From assembly GCA_046732855.1 (NCBI GenBank), contig JBKPNX010000203.1, positions 1 through 13,281 on the forward strand: DNA of 13,281 nt, in the 5' to 3' direction. This DNA comes from JBKPNX01 sp046732855. Its GTDB lineage: Bacteria > Pseudomonadota > Alphaproteobacteria > Geminicoccales > Geminicoccaceae. The notes beneath the pieces were generated by a model. It saw nothing but the letters and a program-made list of their open reading frames with translations, did not search any database and had not been told where the DNA came from. Below are positions 10,251-13,281 of this stretch, piece after piece. Position numbers and translations under genes: made by a program. Within the stretch, counting starts at the first letter, position 1; each line of letters opens with the position of its first letter.

Positions 10251-10268
10251 GGCCGCTGCGGCCGCTGC
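10251..10268 (+). repeat. Tandem 9-base repeat
   Basis: GGCCGCTGC occurs twice in direct succession, and the junction creates GCGGCCGC. It partly overlaps the palindrome GCCAGCTGGC at 10244-10253. It is short and GC-rich, and no function is apparent. Confidence 0.4.
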
Positions 10269-10350
10269 GGTACCAGCGCAGGCGAGCGGAGGATGACGGC
10301 CCGGGCGGAATTGCCGGCAAGCAGCGGGGCCCTCGGCCGCACATCACAAT

Positions 10351-10390
10351 CCCGGTATGGGTAAGTATCAGGACGTTGCCGCATACCGGG
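10351..10390. repeat. 9-base inverted repeat with 22-base spacer
   Basis: CCCGGTATG at 10351-10359 is the exact reverse complement of CATACCGGG at 10382-10390. The arms could form a stem-loop or a dyad operator with about three helical turns between arm centres. The left arm contains the only ATG of the small frame starting at 10357. No T run follows on either strand, so it is not an obvious intrinsic terminator. Confidence 0.45.
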
Positions 10391-10566
10391 CAGGCGATTC
10401 AGAAGTGCGAAATCTGAACGCGTTTGTGGTCGCATCACGCGTCATATCGCGCGTTTGCAGGGACGGGGGCTGGCTGCTTCTGTTTGATTTCGGCCGCACC
10501 CGCTGGAAGGTCGAGGACGGCGTGGTGCATCTGCACAGCCTGGTCCGACAAGGAGAAAGCTGTTAA
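10357..10566 (+). CDS. Doubtful 69-aa hypothetical protein
   Basis: An open frame of 69 codons ending in TAA. I do not recognise it. The first half uses many A/T-ending codons unlike the neighbouring genes. The second half (DGGWLLLFDFGRTRWKVEDG and on to VVHLHSLVRQGESC) has genome-like codon use and a protein-like mix of residues. No ribosome site precedes the ATG, which also lies inside an inverted repeat. It ends 63 bases before the M20 hydrolase gene on the same strand, so it could be a small leader gene, the decayed end of a larger gene, or chance. No signal peptide or membrane helix is evident. Confidence 0.3.
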   Translation: MGKYQDVAAYRAGDSEVRNLNAFVVASRVISRVCRDGGWLLLFDFGRTRWKVEDGVVHLHSLVRQGESC

Positions 10567-10629
10567 GGGGCACGGCCTCTGAGGGGATGAGGCGCCTGCT
10601 GGCGGGCGCCGCGGCCGGCGGGAGACGCC

Positions 10630-11799
10630 ATGACGCTCAGCGCGCGCGAGGCCGAGATGATCGGCTGGCTGGAGAGCCAGTACGATGCGATGGTCGGTTT
10701 GCTCGGCCGGCTGGTCGATACCGATTCAGGCTCGTACGACAAAGACGGCGTGGCCCGCGCCGGCGCGCTCATCCGCGATCACCTGCACGCGCGCGGCATC
10801 GCTTGCGCGGAGCTCGTCCAGGCGGACGGCAGCGCGTCGATCAAGGCGACCGTGCCCGCGGGCGAGCCGGGCCGTGACCATGCCCATGTCCTGCTGCTCG
10901 GCCACCGCGACACGGTGTTCCCGCGCGGCACCGCCGCACAGCGACCGTTCCGGGTCGAGGGCGAGCGGGCGTACGGCCCCGGCGTGGCCGACATGAAGGC
11001 GGGACTGGTGATGAACGCGTTCGTGCTCGAGGCGTTCGCCCGCCTCGGCGGCGCGGGGCGCGCGGTGGTCAATCTCGTGACGTCAGACGAGGAGATCGCG
11101 TCGCCCGCGTCGCGCCCGGTGATCGAGGCGGCCGCCCGCGGTGCCCGGGCGGTGTTCAACGCCGAGCCCGGCCGCCCCTCCGGCGCGCTGGTCACCGGGC
11201 GCAAGGGCGCCCTGTTCCTGAGCTTCGAGGTGACTGGTCGGGCGGCCCATTCGGGCGGCGCCCACGAACAGGGGATCAGCGCGATCGAGGAGCTGTGCCG
11301 TAAGGTGGTCGATCTGCACGCGCTGACCGACTATGCGACCGGCACGACGGCCAATGTCGGCCTGATCCACGGCGGGCAGTCGGTCAATACCGTAGCGCCG
11401 CTCGCCACCGCCGAGGTCGACGTCCGCTTTCGAACCATCGCCGCCATGCGCGCGGCCGAAGCTGCGATCGGAGCCATCCTGGCGCGGACTTGGCTGGCCG
11501 GCACGACCACGCGGATCACCCGCCAGGCCGCATTCCTGCCGCTCGAGCAGACCCCGGCGAGCCGGGCATTGTTCGAGCACTACGTCGCCTGCGCGGCCGA
11601 GCTCGGCCTGACGCCCGGCGGCGAGTACACCGGCGGATCCGCGGACTCGGGCTTCACCGCGGCGGTCGGCGCGCCGACCCTGTGCGGCACCGGACCACTC
11701 GGCGAAAAGGCGCACTCGCCGGACGAGGTCTGCCATCTCGACACGCTGGTGCCGCGCGCTCAGGCGCTGGCGCTGGCGATCGCGCGCTTGGCCGGCTGA
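10630..11799 (+). CDS. M20 family metallo-hydrolase (carboxypeptidase G2 / ArgE / DapE type)
   Basis: 389 residues with the full two-zinc M20 site: H92 and D94 in LLGHRDTVF, bridging D121 in GPGVADMKAG, the catalytic/ligand pair E154-E155 in TSDEEIAS, E179 in NAEPG, and H362 in EKAHSPDE. H207 in GRAAHSGG, at the start of the dimerisation domain (about 188-300), matches the histidine that completes the active site across the dimer. Spacing fits carboxypeptidase G2 (ligands H112, D141, E175/E176, E200, H385) with shifts of 20-23. CPG2 removes C-terminal glutamate from folates and peptides, but the M20 family also includes aminoacylases and DapE/ArgE, so the substrate is open. There is no signal peptide, so it is probably cytoplasmic. 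The ATG at 10630 has GGGAG five bases upstream. It is transcribed away from kdp and converges on the MscS gene. Confidence 0.88.
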   Translation: MTLSAREAEMIGWLESQYDAMVGLLGRLVDTDSGSYDKDGVARAGALIRDHLHARGIACAELVQADGSASIKATVPAGEPGRDHAHVLLLGHRDTVFPRGTAAQRPFRVEGERAYGPGVADMKAGLVMNAFVLEAFARLGGAGRAVVNLVTSDEEIASPASRPVIEAAARGARAVFNAEPGRPSGALVTGRKGALFLSFEVTGRAAHSGGAHEQGISAIEELCRKVVDLHALTDYATGTTANVGLIHGGQSVNTVAPLATAEVDVRFRTIAAMRAAEAAIGAILARTWLAGTTTRITRQAAFLPLEQTPASRALFEHYVACAAELGLTPGGEYTGGSADSGFTAAVGAPTLCGTGPLGEKAHSPDEVCHLDTLVPRAQALALAIARLAG

Positions 11800-11862
11800 T
11801 CCGGCATCCCGCGACGGATGTGCTCGGCTGGAGCGCCGTGGCAGCGCCGCGGACCAGCTTGG

Positions 11863-13281
11863 TCAGGCGCCCGCGGCGGGCGCCGGCGGCTGAACCAGCT
11901 CCAGCCCTTTCTGGGCGGCCGCGGCGCGCTCCTCGCCGCCGCCCGCGACTGCGACGGTGGGCAAGGCGAACTCGATCCCATTGGCGTTGAACGCCTTCTT
12001 GATCATGGCGTAGGCGCGCCGCCGGATCACGAACTGCTCGCCGGGCTTAGTCATCATCTTGAGGCGCAGCTGAATGGCGAAGTCGCCAAACTGCTCGACG
12101 CCTTGCATCTTGAGCGGCTCGATGATGTGCGGCGCGAGCTCGGGATCGGCCATGATCTGCTTGCTGACCTCCTTGATCACCCGCTTCGCCTGGTCGAGGT
12201 CGGTATCGTAGGTGACGCTGACCGTGATCTTATCGATCACCCAGTCGCGGCTCATGTTCTCGATCGCGCCGAGCTCGCCGAACGGCACGGTGTAAAGATA
12301 GCCGCGGTGGTGACGGAGCTTGATCGAGCGCAGCGAAAACGATTCGACCGTGCCCTTGTAGTTGCCGCTGACGATGTATTCGCCGACCCGGAAGGCGTCG
12401 TCGAGCAGGTAGAACATGCCGGAAATGATGTCCTTGACCAGTGTCTGAGCGCCGAAGCCGATGGCGACCCCGATCACGCCAGCGCCGGCGATCAGAGGTC
12501 CGATCTGCACGCCGAGCGCGGACAGCGCCATCAGCGTGGCCATGGTCAACAGAACCACGAGCAGCAGGTTGCGCAGGATCGGCAGCAGGGTCCTCAGGCG
12601 CGCCCGGCGCCGCGCTTCCTCGCTGTCGAATTGGCCGGCATCGCTCGTCTCGAACAGCTTGTGGTCGATCCAGGCGCGCGCGAGATGCCAGGCGAAGTCG
12701 GCCAGCAGCAGAATCACCACGGCGTTGATCGCGCCGCGCAACAGGCGCGTTCCCATGGTGTCGCGCATGCTCATCATGGCGACATCGAGGCCGAGGAACC
12801 AGGCGATCAGGTAGGCGCCGCCGATCAGCAGCGCCGCACGCAAGCCCCGCTCGACCGTCACCGCCGCCAGAGAGGGGACCGCGACGTCGTCAGCTTCGCT
12901 GCTCGTCGGGCGCAGCTGGTGCTTGACCGCCAGATCGGCGCACCGGATCGCGATCGGCAGCAGCAGCAAGGTGACGCCGACGTAGAAGAGTGTCGGCGAC
13001 CCGGTGAACAACAGCAGCCAGACGACGATCAGGTAGAGCGAGAGCAACCAGGCGCTGATCCGATGACCGCGGCTCGTCCTTTGCCCGCTCTCCCGATCCG
13101 GATGTTGCCACACGACGTACAGGCTGAGCCCGACCAGCACCACGCCGCACACGAGCCCGAACAGATAGCCCGCCGGCCGGCTTACGCCGAGCGCCGCGAG
13201 CACATCCAGCGTGATCCTGACGAAGGCGAACCAGCCTACCAGGATGGCCGACCAGACGAACCAGAATCGGGCGCTCGGCGT
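11863..13281 (-). CDS. MscS family mechanosensitive ion channel, 5' end beyond the window
   Basis: The frame runs from TGA at 11863-11865 to the window edge without a stop, giving 472 visible residues. A GTG at 13201-13203 could serve as a start, but the codons above it still encode a membrane-type helix (RFWFVWSAILVGWFAFVRI), so the true start probably lies outside. Several membrane segments precede the MscS core. The pore helix is around 12403-12501: GPLIAGAGVIGVAIGFGAQ with small residues spaced along it, then the LVKDIISGMFYLLDD and FRVGEYI hinge. The beta and alpha/beta cytoplasmic domains follow (GTVESFSLRSIKLRHHRG, VPFGELGAIENMSRDW, AMIKKAFNANGIEFALP), and the end is an Ala/Pro-rich tail. 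It opens under membrane tension to release solutes. The extended N-terminal membrane region suggests one of the larger MscS homologues rather than MscS itself. 63 bases separate its stop from that of the convergent hydrolase gene, with no clear terminator between. Confidence 0.92.
   Translation of the reverse strand, partial: TPSARFWFVWSAILVGWFAFVRITLDVLAALGVSRPAGYLFGLVCGVVLVGLSLYVVWQHPDRESGQRTSRGHRISAWLLSLYLIVVWLLLFTGSPTLFYVGVTLLLLPIAIRCADLAVKHQLRPTSSEADDVAVPSLAAVTVERGLRAALLIGGAYLIAWFLGLDVAMMSMRDTMGTRLLRGAINAVVILLLADFAWHLARAWIDHKLFETSDAGQFDSEEARRRARLRTLLPILRNLLLVVLLTMATLMALSALGVQIGPLIAGAGVIGVAIGFGAQTLVKDIISGMFYLLDDAFRVGEYIVSGNYKGTVESFSLRSIKLRHHRGYLYTVPFGELGAIENMSRDWVIDKITVSVTYDTDLDQAKRVIKEVSKQIMADPELAPHIIEPLKMQGVEQFGDFAIQLRLKMMTKPGEQFVIRRRAYAMIKKAFNANGIEFALPTVAVAGGGEERAAAAQKGLELVQPPAPAAGA

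Larger units (their letters stand above)
9842..10629. other. 788-base divergent intergenic region (presumed kdp control region)
   Basis: This stretch separates the leftward kdp operon from the rightward M20 hydrolase gene. It should hold the KdpE-activated kdp promoter and the promoter of the hydrolase, but I could not fix a convincing -35/-10 pair on either strand. It is patchier and less GC-biased than the flanking genes, especially around 10140-10200 and 10340-10450. It contains a 14-base palindrome (10078-10091), a 10-base palindrome (10244-10253), a tandem 9-base repeat (10251-10268), a 9-base inverted repeat (10351-10390) and one doubtful 69-aa frame (10357-10566). Several other open frames cross it but read as Arg/Pro/Ser-rich noise. 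No tRNA or recognisable riboswitch was seen. Confidence 0.6.

Noticed and set aside
9826..10347. 173-codon minus-strand frame and overlapping frames covering the divergent region
   Set aside because: Arg/Ser/Pro-rich throughout, no ribosome site, overlaps the better supported 27-aa gene start in another frame.
11791..11805. Hairpin GCCGG-CTGAT-CCGGC at the M20 hydrolase stop codon
   Set aside because: Five-pair stem overlapping the stop with no T run; likely chance in GC-rich sequence.

Overview
The window is high-GC bacterial chromosomal DNA with tight operons, overlapping ATGA start/stop junctions and strong GC bias at third codon positions. The protein sequences look proteobacterial. I favour an alphaproteobacterium (Rhizobiales or Rhodospirillales type), because a beta-ketoadipate (pca) operon, a complete kdp operon and small kdp-linked membrane peptides are typical there. 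That placement is inference; there is no rRNA or other marker gene in the window.

Layout. (1) Bases 1-1633, plus strand: the 3' end of pcaG (protocatechuate 3,4-dioxygenase alpha subunit), then, after 29 bases, an intact pcaF (3-oxoadipyl-CoA thiolase). These are the ring-cleavage step and the last step of protocatechuate breakdown to succinyl-CoA and acetyl-CoA. (2) Bases 1737-9841, minus strand: a complete potassium-uptake operon in the order [27-aa membrane peptide]-kdpF-kdpA-kdpB-kdpC-kdpD-kdpE. Gaps are 12-24 bases upstream of kdpD, and kdpC/kdpD and kdpD/kdpE overlap by 4 bases. KdpFABC is the high-affinity ATP-driven K+ pump; KdpD/KdpE is the histidine kinase/response regulator pair that switches it on at low K+ or osmotic stress. 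kdpF (29 aa) and the 27-aa peptide ahead of it are easy to miss because of their size. (3) Bases 9842-10629: a 788-base mostly non-coding divergent region holding the presumed kdp promoter, several short inverted repeats and one doubtful 69-aa reading frame. (4) Bases 10630-11799, plus strand: an M20-family (carboxypeptidase G2-like) zinc hydrolase with all metal ligands. (5) Bases 11863-13281, minus strand: an MscS-type mechanosensitive channel whose 5' end runs off the window.

How the genes fit together. The kdp operon (K+ import) and the MscS channel (solute release on hypo-osmotic shock) both serve turgor control and lie within 2 kb of each other, separated by the M20 hydrolase. The pca genes are an unrelated catabolic operon that converges on kdpE. 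I see no transposon, phage, CRISPR, tRNA or rRNA. Nothing in the window forces the conclusion that it holds a wholly new system. The points most worth a second look are the tandem KdpF-like 27-aa peptide, a roughly 25-residue Ala/Ser-rich insertion in the KdpB nucleotide-binding domain, and the unexplained divergent region.
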